Shown in pieces: positions 10,071 to 19,847 of a stretch of 64,000 bases of DNA; the first letter of the stretch is position 1, and each line of letters starts with the position of its first letter. Source of the DNA: Microbacterium hydrocarbonoxydans (GTDB lineage Bacteria; Actinomycetota; Actinomycetes; Actinomycetales; Microbacteriaceae); assembly GCF_023715885.1 (NCBI RefSeq), contig NZ_JAMBOY010000002.1, positions 434,001 through 498,000 of the forward strand, read 5' to 3'. Under the pieces are notes generated by a model. The model saw nothing but the letters and a program-made list of their open reading frames with translations. It did no database searches and was not told where the DNA came from. Made by a program: the position numbers and the translations under genes.

Positions 10071-11525
10071 TCAGGGTGAGGGTGTCGGGGTCGGTGTCGG
10101 CGGGTGCAGCGTCTGCTGAACCAGGTCGTGGATGTAGGCGTAGTCCGGCGAGTGCTCATCGATGCCGTTCTCCGGCGTGAGCTCGATCGTGGTGACCGTC
10201 TGCTCCTTCGCCTTCGTCATCAGGTCGAAGAACTCGGGCAGCTTGTCCTGCGGAAGATCCGTGCTGATGAGTGCCGTTCCCGCCGCCGCGACCTCATTGA
10301 ACCGGGTCAGCACAGTCTGCGGGGTGAATTGCGCGAGGATCGCCTCCTGCAGCTCCCGCTGCCTCTTCATGCGGTCCCAGTCGCTGGTCGTGTAGCGCGA
10401 GCGCGCGTACCACTGAGCCGTGTCGCCGTCCATGTGCTGCTGGCCCGGCTCGATCCAGCCGATCGCCCACGCGTCGACGTCGTGCGGGTTCACTCCATCC
10501 GGCGGCCCGCCCTTCGGCAGCCTCTCGGTGACATTGATGTCCACGCCGCCGAGCGCGTCGACCAGGGCGGCGAAGCCGTGCATGTCGACGAACACGTAGT
10601 AGGGGATCTCGATCCCGAGCACGCCCTCCGCGGCATCCTTCGTCGCCTCGATGCCGGGATCGGAGCCGTGAGACGCCGCATCCGGGTACAGGGTCTTGCC
10701 GCCGTCCTCGCGGCAGATCTCCGCCGCGTTGCGGACGTGGTTCATCCAGCCGTTCCATCCGCACGAGTTCGAGCTGTGCCCCTCGAAGCCGTTCGGATAG
10801 AGCGCCTGCATCGGGCTGCCGTCGCTGAACGGCGCGTTCGGCAGCTCGCGAGGAATACCCGTGATGGTGACCGCACCGGTGTCGGCGTTCACCGATACCA
10901 CGGAGATGCTGTCGAACCGCATAGAGTCCCGGCCGTCGCCGCTGTCGGCGCCGAGCAACAGGATGTTGTAGTACCCGTCGCTCGGCGGCAGACTCGGCCC
11001 GCTCTGACCGAAGATCGTCGAGATCGTGTTCCGTGCCGAGCCCACGACGGTCGACGCGTAGGCGGTCGATCCGCCGACGAGTCCCAGGATCAGGAGCGCG
11101 ACGAGCGGGATGGCGAACTTCGACGGTCCGGGGATCCGCACCAGCCTCACGATGCGCAGGGCGTCGAACGTCAGCACGATCCAGAGTGCGATGTAGGCGA
11201 TGAGCAGCACTTGGACGATCGTGAGGATCACGGCCGAGATCCACCCGCCGCCGACCGTGAGCCACAGGAAGACCGGGCGCGCGAAGAGCGCGAGGCCCGC
11301 CGCCACCACGACGAGGAACCATGACAGCAGCGTCGCGCCGAGCCCGAGACGACCGAGCCTCCGGTTGCCTGCGACCACCTGAGCTGCGCCGGGGATCAGA
11401 ACGTTCAGGAGGACGATCCACCACCCGCGCTTCGTCATCATGCCGGCGTCCCCGGTGTCGGGATTCCGCATGGGGCGCGTCTCGATCAGGGGTCGCGCCG
11501 CACCACGCGGCGGCGCGAGGGTCAC
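10071..11525 (-). CDS. LytR-CpsA-Psr (LCP) family glycopolymer ligase
   Basis: A 484-residue membrane protein. Hydrophobic helices at about 36-52, 62-82, 85-118 and 137-157 precede an extracytoplasmic LCP domain from about 185. Conserved polyprenyl-phosphate-binding residues are visible: [12 protein letters not shown] (197-208), IPREL (224-228) and [19 protein letters not shown] (373-391). LCP enzymes transfer wall glycopolymers from lipid carriers to peptidoglycan. The tail ends in a Pro/Thr stretch. The GTG start overlaps the purE stop (GTGA) with an AAGGG ribosome binding site inside purE, so translation is coupled to purE although the functions are unrelated. Confidence 0.9.
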   Translation of the reverse strand: MTLAPPRGAARPLIETRPMRNPDTGDAGMMTKRGWWIVLLNVLIPGAAQVVAGNRRLGRLGLGATLLSWFLVVVAAGLALFARPVFLWLTVGGGWISAVILTIVQVLLIAYIALWIVLTFDALRIVRLVRIPGPSKFAIPLVALLILGLVGGSTAYASTVVGSARNTISTIFGQSGPSLPPSDGYYNILLLGADSGDGRDSMRFDSISVVSVNADTGAVTITGIPRELPNAPFSDGSPMQALYPNGFEGHSSNSCGWNGWMNHVRNAAEICREDGGKTLYPDAASHGSDPGIEATKDAAEGVLGIEIPYYVFVDMHGFAALVDALGGVDINVTERLPKGGPPDGVNPHDVDAWAIGWIEPGQQHMDGDTAQWYARSRYTTSDWDRMKRQRELQEAILAQFTPQTVLTRFNEVAAAGTALISTDLPQDKLPEFFDLMTKAKEQTVTTIELTPENGIDEHSPDYAYIHDLVQQTLHPPTPTPTPSP

Positions 11526-12037
11526 AGCGAGCCCTTCAGCCGCTCGTTCTTCTCCTCGACCTGCGCTTCGAGGTCGAGTGCATATGCCTCGACGCGATCG
11601 GCGAGATCGTCGTCGGACGAGCCGAGGATCCGCACTGCGAGGAGTCCGGCGTTCTTCGCCCCGCCGATCGAGACCGTGGCCACGGGGATGCCTGCGGGCA
11701 TCTGCACGATCGACAGCAGCGAGTCCATGCCGTCGAGGTACGCGAGCGGGACGGGGACACCGATGACGGGGAGCGCGGTCATCGAGGCGAGCATGCCCGG
11801 CAGATGGGCAGCTCCGCCCGCCCCGGCGATGATCACCCGGATGCCGCGGCCGCGCGCCTCGCGGGCGTACTGCATGAGCTTGTCGGGGGTGCGATGAGCC
11901 GAGACGACCTCGACCTCGTGCGGGATCCCGAAGTCGCTGAGCGCCTGGGATGCGTCGCTCATGACTCGCCAGTCCGAGTCGGATCCCATGACGACGCCGA
12001 CCAGTGGAGCGGCGGAGGAGTGCAGTGGCTCAGTCAC
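11522..12037 (-). CDS. purE: N5-carboxyaminoimidazole ribonucleotide mutase PurE (class I)
   Basis: Converts N5-CAIR to CAIR in purine synthesis, acting with PurK. 171 residues with GSDSDW (18-23), SAHRTP (46-51) and a [10 protein letters not shown] segment, the class I active-site elements. GTG start at 12037 with a leaderless-type -10 box 6 bases upstream. It lies 70 bases downstream of purK on the same strand and overlaps the LCP gene downstream. Confidence 0.95.
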   Translation of the reverse strand: MTEPLHSSAAPLVGVVMGSDSDWRVMSDASQALSDFGIPHEVEVVSAHRTPDKLMQYAREARGRGIRVIIAGAGGAAHLPGMLASMTALPVIGVPVPLAYLDGMDSLLSIVQMPAGIPVATVSIGGAKNAGLLAVRILGSSDDDLADRVEAYALDLEAQVEEKNERLKGSL

Positions 12038-12043
12038 CCACTC

Positions 12044-12049
12044 AGGCTA
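12044..12049 (-). promoter_or_regulatory. -10 box of purE, leaderless arrangement
   Basis: TAGCCT on the minus strand, 6 bases before the purE GTG. This gives purE a promoter of its own in the purK-purE gap. Confidence 0.55.
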
Positions 12050-12107
12050 CGGTCTACGGCTGGGAGATCCCCCGAACGGCACGCGAGGAACACCGAGCCG
12101 CTGCGCC

Positions 12108-13232
12108 TCAGTCGAAGTGCGCTGCCGCCGCCCTGGCGACGTACACGGCGTCGTCGAGGTCGTCACCGGACACGTTCACATGGCCGACTTTGCGACCGGG
12201 ACGAGGGTCCTTGCCGTAGGTGTGGATCTTCGCCGAGGGGTGCTCGACCATCGCTCCAGCGAAGCGCTCGCCGATCGTGCCATCCTGAGGGCCACCCAGG
12301 ATGTTGACCATCACCGACCACGGGGACCGGGGATTCGGGTCGCCGAGCGGCAGATCGGCGACGGCACGGAGGTGCTGCTCGAACTGACCGGTCACTGCCC
12401 CGTCCTGGCTCCAGTGGCCGCTGTTGTGCGGGCGCATGGCCAGCTCGTTCACGAGGATGCGCTCGTCGTCGGTCTCGAACAGCTCGACCGCGAGCATGCC
12501 GGTGACACCGAGCCCTTCGGCGATCTGTCGCCCTATGCCCTCCGCCACCTGCACGAGGCGGTCGGCGGCAGCCGGTGCCGGGGCGATGACCTCGGCGCAC
12601 ACGCCGTCGCGCTGCACGGTCTCCACGACCGGATACGCGACCATCTCGCCGCTCGGACGCCTCGCCACCTGCTGAGCGAGTTCGCGGACGAACCCCACGA
12701 GCTCCTCCACGAGCAGCGCCTCGCCGTCGGCGAGCGCCTCCAGCCAGTCCTGCGCCTCGTCTGCCGCACGAACCACTCGCACGCCCTTGCCGTCATAGCC
12801 GCCGCGAGGAGTCTTGACCACTCCCCGCCCGTCGTGGGCGTCGAGGAAGGCCTGGAGCTCGGCCGCGTCGCGCACCGGCGCCCAGTCGGGCTGCGGCACG
12901 CCCAGTTCGGCGAGGCGCGAACGCATCACCAGCTTGTCCTGCGCGAACTGCAGGGCGTCCGGTCCGGGGTGCACCGAGACCCCCTCCGCGACGAGCGCAC
13001 GGAGGATCTCCTGCGGCACGTGCTCATGGTCGAACGTGACGACATCGACGTCCTTCACGAACGCCCTGACCGTGTCGAGGTCGCGATAATCGCCGACGGC
13101 CGTGGCCGCGAGCTGGGCCGACATGCCCTCGCTCTCGGCGAGCACCCGCAGATCGAGCCCGAGTTCGACCGCCGGAGCGATCATCATCCTGGCCAGCTGG
13201 CCCCCACCGATCACGCCCACGCGCAGCGCCAT
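12108..13232 (-). CDS. purK: N5-carboxyaminoimidazole ribonucleotide synthase PurK
   Basis: ATP-grasp enzyme making N5-CAIR from AIR, bicarbonate and ATP. 374 residues beginning MALRVGVIGGGQLARMM (the N-terminal nucleotide-binding loop), with the metal and substrate region NELAMRPHNSGHWS late in the protein. Start at 13232 is set by a GGAGG site 8 bases upstream. The frame is open 17 codons further, but those residues are not family-like. Next gene is purE. Confidence 0.95.
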   Translation of the reverse strand: MALRVGVIGGGQLARMMIAPAVELGLDLRVLAESEGMSAQLAATAVGDYRDLDTVRAFVKDVDVVTFDHEHVPQEILRALVAEGVSVHPGPDALQFAQDKLVMRSRLAELGVPQPDWAPVRDAAELQAFLDAHDGRGVVKTPRGGYDGKGVRVVRAADEAQDWLEALADGEALLVEELVGFVRELAQQVARRPSGEMVAYPVVETVQRDGVCAEVIAPAPAAADRLVQVAEGIGRQIAEGLGVTGMLAVELFETDDERILVNELAMRPHNSGHWSQDGAVTGQFEQHLRAVADLPLGDPNPRSPWSVMVNILGGPQDGTIGERFAGAMVEHPSAKIHTYGKDPRPGRKVGHVNVSGDDLDDAVYVARAAAAHFD

Positions 13233-13306
13233 GTGCCGCCTCCATTCGTCGGGACCATTCTTCCGCATCCGCGCCGCGGTCATTCACACGTGTGCGAGGC
13301 GACGGC

Positions 13307-13861
13307 TCAGAAGCCGGGAATGCCGTCCTGCCCGGATTGCGCGTCGCGGTGGGCGAGGATCTGGCTCACCTCGATCTGATCGGCGAGCGTCTCGTGCACC
13401 AGCCGGACGTTCGGCACGTTCGCGAGGCGGAGCGGTGCGTCGACGCCGTTCGAGAGCGTGATGGTTCCGGCTCCCCACAGCCGCTGCAGAGCTCCGCGTC
13501 GGACGCCGATCGTGTAACCCCGCGCGTGCGACATCTCCTGCCGGTTCCGCGCGCCGATGCCGTGATGCACGATCACCCGCCGCGTCGTCACTGTGACCGT
13601 GCGCGACCACCACACGATCCACGGGATCACGACCACCAGGAGGATCAGGGCGCCCGCGGCGCTGAGCAGCATCCAGTTCTCGAACGGCTCGGGAAGATTG
13701 TCGAAGAAGTACCCCGTGCCTCCGAAGACCACGATGAGCACGAGCGCCGACCACGTCAGTCGACGCGCGTGACCGCGAAAGCGCGCGATGAGCAACTCTT
13801 CCGACGGCACACCGGGCGGCGGCATCGTCGGCCGACCGCCGAGGGTCACGGGCTGGGTCAC
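13307..13861 (-). CDS. PH domain-containing membrane protein
   Basis: 184 residues with two transmembrane helices (about 35-54 and 65-85) and then a bacterial PH-like domain: WSRTVTVTTRRVIVHHG followed by GYTIGVRRGALQRLWGAGTITL. This is the usual YdbS-like arrangement. Start is the GTG at 13861, 6 bases after a CACAAT box; a downstream ATG at 13825 is possible. Function unknown; it sits between birA and purK on the same strand. Confidence 0.75.
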   Translation of the reverse strand: MTQPVTLGGRPTMPPPGVPSEELLIARFRGHARRLTWSALVLIVVFGGTGYFFDNLPEPFENWMLLSAAGALILLVVVIPWIVWWSRTVTVTTRRVIVHHGIGARNRQEMSHARGYTIGVRRGALQRLWGAGTITLSNGVDAPLRLANVPNVRLVHETLADQIEVSQILAHRDAQSGQDGIPGF

Positions 13862-13867
13862 CCCTCC

Positions 13868-13873
13868 ATTGTG
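13868..13873 (-). promoter_or_regulatory. Possible -10 box of PH-domain gene
   Basis: CACAAT on the minus strand, 6 bases (GGAGGG) before the GTG at 13861. The GGAGG sits only one base from the start codon, too close for a normal ribosome binding site. Confidence 0.4.
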
Positions 13874-13915
13874 CCCGCGATCACGGACAAACCCGCTCTC
13901 CCGTGACTCCGCGTG

Positions 13916-14686
13916 TCAGGGCTGGGCCGGACGGACGTGCACGACGTCTCCCGCCGACACGGCGTGCGTCTCGTCGCGGACGCGCACGACCAGCCGTCCG
14001 TCCTCATCGATCGTCTCGGCCCTGCCCTCGAGGAACCGGTCCCCCGGCAGCGAGACCCGGACGTCGAGACCGATCGTCGCGCATCGGTCGACGACGGCGG
14101 CGTGGAGTCCACTCGACGCCGCGTCGCCGGACTCCACGAGCGCATCCATCCGTGCTGACAGCCGCTCGAGGTAGGTCGCGAGAAGACGGTCGACATCGGC
14201 GGTCGACCCCAGGGCCGCGAAGGACGTCGCCGTGGGCACCGGCAGCTCCGCCTCCGTCATCGCGGTGTTCACGCCGCTTCCGACGATCACGGCGTCACCG
14301 GCCGCCTCGGCGAGGATGCCGCAGATCTTGCGCCCGTCGACGAGCACGTCGTTCGGCCACTTCACCGCGACGGTGCGCTCAGGGAGCTGCGCGGCGACAG
14401 CATCCGCCATCGCCGCACCCGCTGCGAGCGGGATCCAGCCGCGCGCGCTCGGGTCGTCGGGGAGGCGACGCAGCACGACCGACGCGGCGAGCGCCGATCC
14501 GGCGGGAGCGGACCAGGTGCGGTCGAGCCGGCCGCGTCCGGCGGTCTGGTTCTCGGTGAGGAGCACGGACAGGTGAGGCCAGCCGTCGGCATCCGTCGCG
14601 AGTACCCGCAGCGCCGCATTGGTCGACCCGACCTCATCGAGCTCTTCGACGCGAGACGCGATCTCGCGCGTGCGCTGCAGCTCCAT
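13916..14686 (-). CDS. birA: Biotin--[acetyl-CoA-carboxylase] ligase
   Basis: Attaches biotin to the carrier domain of biotin-dependent carboxylases through biotinyl-AMP. 256 residues with GSTN (20-23), GRGRLDRTW (50-58), KWPND (109-113) and RKICGIL (119-125), the biotin and ATP-binding motifs. No N-terminal helix-turn-helix is present, so it is the enzyme-only type and not a repressor. It starts three bases after the stop of the upstream glycerophosphotransferase-like gene, suggesting cotranscription. Confidence 0.93.
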   Translation of the reverse strand: MELQRTREIASRVEELDEVGSTNAALRVLATDADGWPHLSVLLTENQTAGRGRLDRTWSAPAGSALAASVVLRRLPDDPSARGWIPLAAGAAMADAVAAQLPERTVAVKWPNDVLVDGRKICGILAEAAGDAVIVGSGVNTAMTEAELPVPTATSFAALGSTADVDRLLATYLERLSARMDALVESGDAASSGLHAAVVDRCATIGLDVRVSLPGDRFLEGRAETIDEDGRLVVRVRDETHAVSAGDVVHVRPAQP

Positions 14687-14688
14687 GG

Positions 14689-15969
14689 TCAGATCTCCTC
14701 GTCGGCCTCGTCGTCATCATCGTCCTCGTCACCGCGGACGACGCCGATCTCCCGGCCCTGCCACTCGTCCCACTCGGACATGAGCCGTTCGATGGCGGCG
14801 TGGAACTTCGCGGTCGCGGCACCGGGGGTCGTGTCTCCGAAGTAGTGCTGCACCCACATGCGCAGGCGAGCGATCGCCGCCTCGTCCGCACGCACCCGCT
14901 CGACGTGCCCGAGGATGTCGGCCGCGGAGTCCGCGTCGAGCCACTCGCAGTCGGAGAGGTAGCCGCTCGTGTCGACCTCGGCGCGTTCGTCGGCCGGGCG
15001 CGTGATCATCAGAGGCTTCCCGACCGCCAGACGGTCGTAGACCATCGCCGAGATGTCGACCACGGCGACGTCGGCCGCCGCGAGCTGCCACCCGAGCTCC
15101 GGACCGTCGTCGTAGACGTGCTGGGCGGCTGGATCGGCACTGTTCGCGGCGGAGATCGCCGCGAGGATCCGACGATGCGCGGCACCGTACTCCGGGTCGA
15201 CGACGCCGCTCCGCGGGTGCGGACGGTAGATCAGTCGGTGCGTCCCCGACGCCAGCACCGCCGCGGCGAGCGCCTCGCCGTGCGAGGCGATGGAGCCGTA
15301 GTGGGCACTCGGGCGGTCGCCCTCCCAGGTCGGGGCGTAGAGCACGACCGTGCGGCCGTCGGCGGCGTACGGCAGGGCTCCTGAGTAGTGATCGGCCTGC
15401 GGCCGCCCGATCTCGATGGTCCGGCGGTCGATGTCGTAGTCCCAGAGCGTGCGTGCGAGCCTGTCGCGGGCGGCCTGACCGGCGACCAGAGCGTAGTCGT
15501 ACGCCTTGTACTGGTTCGTGGTCATGTACATCTTGTCGGACTCACCGTGGTTGATGAACACGTGCCAGCGGCGCCCGTATCGGAACATCTGGAAGTTACG
15601 GGTGTTCTGATTCACGTACAGGACGACCCGGATGTCCTGCGTCGAGACGAAGCGCTCGAGATCCCGCACGGTCGGCACGAAGGCCACGGGCGGGGCATCC
15701 TCGTCCAGCAGCTTGTCGGCGCCGGTCGCAGCCCGGGAGAGCACGACGACGGGCCAGCGCTTCGAGAGCTCGAGGAGCGGACGGTACCACTGGCGCATCT
15801 GGTACATGTTCACGTCGCCGTCCGCGAAGTAGACGGCCACCCGGTAATGGCCGGCCGGATGCGGGTCGCGCTCCGCGAGCCGGCGACGCACCCTCTGCAC
15901 GGCCTTTCGAGAGGCGAGCGCGCGCTTCAGCAGTCGGTAGGCCTTCTTCGCGTCGGAGAGTGCACCCAT
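14689..15969 (-). CDS. CDP-glycerol glycerophosphotransferase family protein (1)
   Basis: 426 residues of the TagB/TagF-like glycerophosphotransferase family. The conserved blocks are INHGESDK (139-146), VLYAPTWEGD (209-218), YRPHPRSG (248-255) and VVDISAMVYDRLAVGKPL (303-320). Such enzymes transfer glycerol-phosphate or related polyol-phosphate units in teichoic-acid-type polymers. An acidic tail (about 414-425) ends the protein. The ATG at 15969 is chosen because a -10 box lies 6 bases upstream; the frame is open for 61 more codons without family similarity. Divergent from the GT2 gene. Confidence 0.85.
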   Translation of the reverse strand: MGALSDAKKAYRLLKRALASRKAVQRVRRRLAERDPHPAGHYRVAVYFADGDVNMYQMRQWYRPLLELSKRWPVVVLSRAATGADKLLDEDAPPVAFVPTVRDLERFVSTQDIRVVLYVNQNTRNFQMFRYGRRWHVFINHGESDKMYMTTNQYKAYDYALVAGQAARDRLARTLWDYDIDRRTIEIGRPQADHYSGALPYAADGRTVVLYAPTWEGDRPSAHYGSIASHGEALAAAVLASGTHRLIYRPHPRSGVVDPEYGAAHRRILAAISAANSADPAAQHVYDDGPELGWQLAAADVAVVDISAMVYDRLAVGKPLMITRPADERAEVDTSGYLSDCEWLDADSAADILGHVERVRADEAAIARLRMWVQHYFGDTTPGAATAKFHAAIERLMSEWDEWQGREIGVVRGDEDDDDDEADEEI

Positions 15970-15975
15970 CCCTCC

Positions 15976-15981
15976 AGGATA
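15976..15981 (-). promoter_or_regulatory. -10 box of glycerophosphotransferase gene (1)
   Basis: TATCCT on the minus strand, 6 bases (GGAGGG) before the ATG at 15969. Confidence 0.6.
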
Positions 15982-16056
15982 CCGAGTGACGTTCGGCGAC
16001 CCCGACCTGCCGTGGCGCCGACGGCGACGCATCAGGGAAGGGTCGAGCGCTCGTGC

Positions 16057-16062
16057 CATGAT
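16057..16062 (+). promoter_or_regulatory. -10 box of GT2 gene
   Basis: CATGAT lies 6 bases before the GTG at 16069. It supports that start among three closely spaced GTG codons. Confidence 0.5.
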
Positions 16063-16068
16063 CGTGGT

Positions 16069-17142
16069 GTGCCACACAGAGACGACGACGCCACGGAGGC
16101 AGGGGTGTCGTTCGTCATGCCCGTGCTGAACGAACGCGAATACCTCGAGCACGCGGTCGGCTCGGTGCTCTCACAGGAGCTGTCGGTGCCGGCCGAGCTG
16201 GTGCTCGCACTGGGCCCGTCCAGCGATGGCACGACCGAGCTGGCAGAGCGTCTCGCCGCCGCCGACGACCGCATCCGCCTCGTCGACAACCCCGAGGCGC
16301 ACATCCCCGTCGGCCTCAACGCGGCGATCCGCGCCAGCCGCTACGACACCATCATCCGGGTCGACGCCCACTCCGAGCTGTCGCCGGGATACGCTGCGCG
16401 CGCCCTCGCGACCTTGGAGCGCACGGGCGCCGCCAACGTCGGCGGCGTCATGCACGCCGACGGCCGCACACCGTTCCAGAAGGCCGTCGCTCGGCTGTAC
16501 AACTCCCCCGTCGGCCTCGGCGGCGGTGCCTATCACGGCGGGACGCGGGAAGGCGAGGCCGAGTCCGCGTACCTCGGCGTCATGCGTCGCGGCGTCGTCG
16601 AAGAGGTCGGCTTCTTCGACGAGTCGATCCGCCGCGGGGAGGACTGGGAGCTCAATCTCCGCATCCGCCAGGCCGGACACCTCGTGTGGTTCGATCCCGA
16701 ACTGTCGGTGACCTACTGGCCGCGCGAGAGTTGGATCCGCCTGGCACGGCAGTTCCGTGCGACAGGGGCATGGCGCGGTGAGCTCGTCCGACGGTTCGGA
16801 CGGCGCAACGGCATCCGTTTCTTCGCTCCGCCCGCACTCGTGGCCATCGTCGCCGCGGCACTCGTCCTCGCCGTGCTGCAGGTGACGGGCGTCGTCGGCC
16901 AGGCACTCTCCTGGGTGCTCTCCGCTCTGCTGTACCTCCCGTTGCTCGTCTACGTGCTGCTCGTGCTGGCCGTGGCCGCACTCCCGGGCGGCGGAGGGCC
17001 GCGTCAGCGGATGTGGACGGCGATCGTGATGCCGACCATGCACCTCTCCTGGGGAATCGGCTTCCTGGGCGGAGTGCTGCGCGGTGCGCGCGACACCGTG
17101 GACGCGTCCAGATTGGGCACTCGGAACACGCCTCTCCCCTGA
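16069..17142 (+). CDS. GT2-family glycosyltransferase
   Basis: 357 residues. An N-terminal GT-A domain has the opening VSFVMPVLNEREYL, the RVDAHSEL motif around D99 and a GEDWELNLRIRQAG acceptor-site segment. Three C-terminal transmembrane helices (about 248-310) anchor it in the membrane. The layout matches membrane-bound GT2 enzymes that extend lipid-linked surface glycans or make succinoglycan-type polymers. GTG start is set by frame and by the -10 box. It lies between CDP-glycerol transferase genes, so a role in a teichoic-acid-like polymer is likely. Confidence 0.85.
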   Translation: MPHRDDDATEAGVSFVMPVLNEREYLEHAVGSVLSQELSVPAELVLALGPSSDGTTELAERLAAADDRIRLVDNPEAHIPVGLNAAIRASRYDTIIRVDAHSELSPGYAARALATLERTGAANVGGVMHADGRTPFQKAVARLYNSPVGLGGGAYHGGTREGEAESAYLGVMRRGVVEEVGFFDESIRRGEDWELNLRIRQAGHLVWFDPELSVTYWPRESWIRLARQFRATGAWRGELVRRFGRRNGIRFFAPPALVAIVAAALVLAVLQVTGVVGQALSWVLSALLYLPLLVYVLLVLAVAALPGGGGPRQRMWTAIVMPTMHLSWGIGFLGGVLRGARDTVDASRLGTRNTPLP

Positions 17143-17163
17143 CGGACGCGTCCGCTCCTGGGG

Positions 17164-18600
17164 TCAGCGGGTGACGAAGCCCTGATCGAGGATGCGGGCG
17201 ACGACCCGCTCGGCGGCATGACCGTCGTCACGGGTGTTGAACTGGGCGCGCCACGCCGCGTAACGCGACGCGTAGGCGGCTTCGACTCCGTCGTCGGCGA
17301 GCGCCGCGACGAGCTCTTCCTGTGTGCGCACCAGCGGGCCCGGCGCGCGTGCTTCGAGGTCGAAGTAGAAGCCGCGCAGCTGACCGCGGTAGTGGTCGAG
17401 GTCGGGCACGAGGAAGAACATCGGCTTGCCCGTGACGCTGTAGTCGAACATCACCGAGGAGTAGTCGGTGATGAGCGCGTCGGCGGCGAGGAGCAGCTGC
17501 GAGGTCTCGGGGTAGCCGGTGACGTCGATCACGCGGGCTCCGTCGCGGTCGCGATCCGTATCGATCGTGCGGGAATGACCGCGGACGAGCACGACAGAGT
17601 CGGTCTGCTGCGCGAGCAGCTCGGGATCGACAAAGTCCACCATCTCCGCGCGGTCGTCGCGCCACGTGGGGGCGTAGAGCAGCACGCGCTCCTGCTCGCC
17701 GATACCGAGCGCAGCACGGATGGTCGCTGCATCTCCTGTGACGAGCGCATCGTTGCGCGGATACCCCTCGACCCAGATCGGACGACCGAAGAACGCGTAC
17801 GCCTTCCGCAGGACGCGCTCGGCGTAGGTGTTCTGAGCGAGCAGCACGTCCCAGCGGCGCGACTCCTTGACGACAGCCGCCATGCGCCGCGGGTCGAACC
17901 CCGGCCGATGCAGCGCGAGCCGCTTGAGGGGCGTGCCGTGCCAGGTCTGCAGCACCCGCTGCCCCGGTTTGCGCGCGAACCGGCGCCGCAGCCAGTCGTT
18001 GACGACGAGCAGCCTCGCCGCGGCCCGGGCGCGCCACCACTCCGGGCTGCCCTCGACGACGGCGATCGCCCCCTCGGGCACCGCGACGGAGAGATCGACG
18101 ACGCTCCAGTACCGCGTCACGGATGGCGCCTGCGCGGCGAGCGCACGATCGATCGCCCGTGGGTTGCATCCGACGCTCCGGCCGTAGAAGCTCTCGAAGA
18201 ACACCGCGTTCTCGGTCGCTCCGGAGTGCGTGACGTAGCGTCCCTCGAGCGTGGACTGCCCCTCGGCGGTCTCGTAGACGGGGTCGATGGGCGCGGCCAC
18301 CCGGGCGACCGACTTCTCCACCGCGATGCGGAGGCCGGGCAGGACAGAGGGTGCCACGGCGAGATCGTCGAGGTCGACGCCGGCGATGCGGATGCGGTAC
18401 TCACCGGACGGGAGCGGCAGCTCGGCCCCGCCCCAGCGGGAGGCGCGGAGCGGGAAGGTCGCCTTCCACGTCTTGCCGCCTCCGGTGACACGGCCGTCGA
18501 CGCGCGCGCGGGGTCCGACGAGAGTCGCCTCGGCCGGACGCTCCCCGGTCCCCTCGACCACGAGGGTCTGCGCCGCCTCGTCGATCTGGGCGGTGGTCAT
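17164..18600 (-). CDS. CDP-glycerol glycerophosphotransferase family protein (2, TagF-like)
   Basis: 478 residues. An N-terminal 110-residue beta-rich region of unknown role precedes the GT-B-like transferase. Motifs: TWHGTPLKR (219-227), LLYAPTWRDD (307-316), VRGHSRT (339-345) and ITDYSSVMFDYSVTGKPM (377-394), which in TagF contain the catalytic His and the CDP-glycerol contacts. Likely adds glycerol-phosphate or a related unit to wall polymer at the inner membrane face. Its ATG overlaps the stop of the next gene upstream (ATGA), so the pair is an operon. Ends 22 bases from the convergent GT2 gene. Confidence 0.87.
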   Translation of the reverse strand: MTTAQIDEAAQTLVVEGTGERPAEATLVGPRARVDGRVTGGGKTWKATFPLRASRWGGAELPLPSGEYRIRIAGVDLDDLAVAPSVLPGLRIAVEKSVARVAAPIDPVYETAEGQSTLEGRYVTHSGATENAVFFESFYGRSVGCNPRAIDRALAAQAPSVTRYWSVVDLSVAVPEGAIAVVEGSPEWWRARAAARLLVVNDWLRRRFARKPGQRVLQTWHGTPLKRLALHRPGFDPRRMAAVVKESRRWDVLLAQNTYAERVLRKAYAFFGRPIWVEGYPRNDALVTGDAATIRAALGIGEQERVLLYAPTWRDDRAEMVDFVDPELLAQQTDSVVLVRGHSRTIDTDRDRDGARVIDVTGYPETSQLLLAADALITDYSSVMFDYSVTGKPMFFLVPDLDHYRGQLRGFYFDLEARAPGPLVRTQEELVAALADDGVEAAYASRYAAWRAQFNTRDDGHAAERVVARILDQGFVTR

Positions 18601-19847
18601 GCTGCTCCCTTCGGCGCGGGGACTCCCCGCGCACGGATCCTGTCGTACACCCGTCGGGTGTTGCCCCCGTCGCGGAAGGCGTGCATCTCCGCGCTGAGCG
18701 TAGCGGAACGCTCCGACCTCGCCCGGAACGCGCTCTCGTCGTCGAGAAGCGTCGTCAGGTGTGCGATCACATCGTCCCAGTTCCGAGCCGCATCGTCACC
18801 GGCGACCTCTTCGAAACGGCCGTAGAAGCCTCGCGTCGCGGCGTACTCCTCGGCATCCGGCGCCAGGTAGACCACCGGCATCCCGAGCAGTCCGACGTCG
18901 TACGCGAGGGACGAGTAATCGGTGATGAGCACATCGACGGCGGGCAAGGCGGGGGTCACATCGGCGAGGACGCTCGCGCCCAGCATCCGCACCCGATCGG
19001 TCGGGGTCGGCGGGCTGTAGTGCCCCTCTCCCAGCGGGTGGGACCGCACGAGGAGCACGGCATCGCGCTCCTCGAGGGCGCGGACGATGCGAATCCACTG
19101 GTCGGTGCTCGGCACCGCAGGGTCGGGAGCACCGTCGCGCCAGGTCGGCGCGTACAGCACGGTCCGGGCGCCGGACAGCTCGCCGACCGTGCTCTGCAGG
19201 AGAGCGATCGCCGTCGCACGCCGCTCGGCGGGCTCCCCCGCCGACAGCACGTCGACGCGCGGCTCGCCCGAGACGACGACCCGATCGCCGGGGAGGCCGA
19301 AGGCCGACTCGAGCCGGCCGCGCGACCGATGCGACGCGGCCGGGAGGACCCGGATGCGCTGCGCGGCGCGTCTGTAGAGGAATGCCACCAGCGCGCGCAG
19401 CAGCGGCGCCCCGGGGACCGGGGGAACCTGCGTCGTCGCCGGAGAGTCGAGCCCGATGCGCTTGAGCGGGATGCCGTGCCACAGCTGCACGACGAAGGCG
19501 CCGGAGTTGGCATAGCGGTTCACGTCGCCGAGTCCATGGGTGACCACGACGACTCCGGCTCGTGCGGTGGCCCACCACCCGCGGAGGCCCGATTTCGGGA
19601 TCGTGCGGATGCCGAGCGCTACGGCGTCGCGCTGCTCCCGCTCAGAAGCGGTCAACCACAGCGTGTCGTGCCCCTGCGCGGCCGCGAACCGCTGCAGTGC
19701 GAGCGCGCCGTCGCCGATGCCGGCTCCGCAGCCGAACACCCAGCGCCTACCCCGCGGTACGAGGAGGGTGCCGATGCGCCCCACGAGGTAGAGGGGGATC
19801 CGGAGCAGCTTGGCCGCATTGCCGGATCCGAACGAGAAGGACGCCAC
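18597..19847 (-). CDS. CDP-glycerol glycerophosphotransferase family protein (3)
   Basis: 416 residues with the same signatures as its neighbour: LWHGIPLKR (122-130), VLYAPTWRDG (230-239), VRSHPLGEG (267-275) and ITDYSSLAYDVGLLGMPVV (308-326). It lacks the N-terminal beta-rich extension. The GTG start at 19847 lies inside a 16-bp hairpin whose loop carries the -10 box. Overlaps the downstream paralogue by four bases. Confidence 0.87.
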   Translation of the reverse strand: MASFSFGSGNAAKLLRIPLYLVGRIGTLLVPRGRRWVFGCGAGIGDGALALQRFAAAQGHDTLWLTASEREQRDAVALGIRTIPKSGLRGWWATARAGVVVVTHGLGDVNRYANSGAFVVQLWHGIPLKRIGLDSPATTQVPPVPGAPLLRALVAFLYRRAAQRIRVLPAASHRSRGRLESAFGLPGDRVVVSGEPRVDVLSAGEPAERRATAIALLQSTVGELSGARTVLYAPTWRDGAPDPAVPSTDQWIRIVRALEERDAVLLVRSHPLGEGHYSPPTPTDRVRMLGASVLADVTPALPAVDVLITDYSSLAYDVGLLGMPVVYLAPDAEEYAATRGFYGRFEEVAGDDAARNWDDVIAHLTTLLDDESAFRARSERSATLSAEMHAFRDGGNTRRVYDRIRARGVPAPKGAA

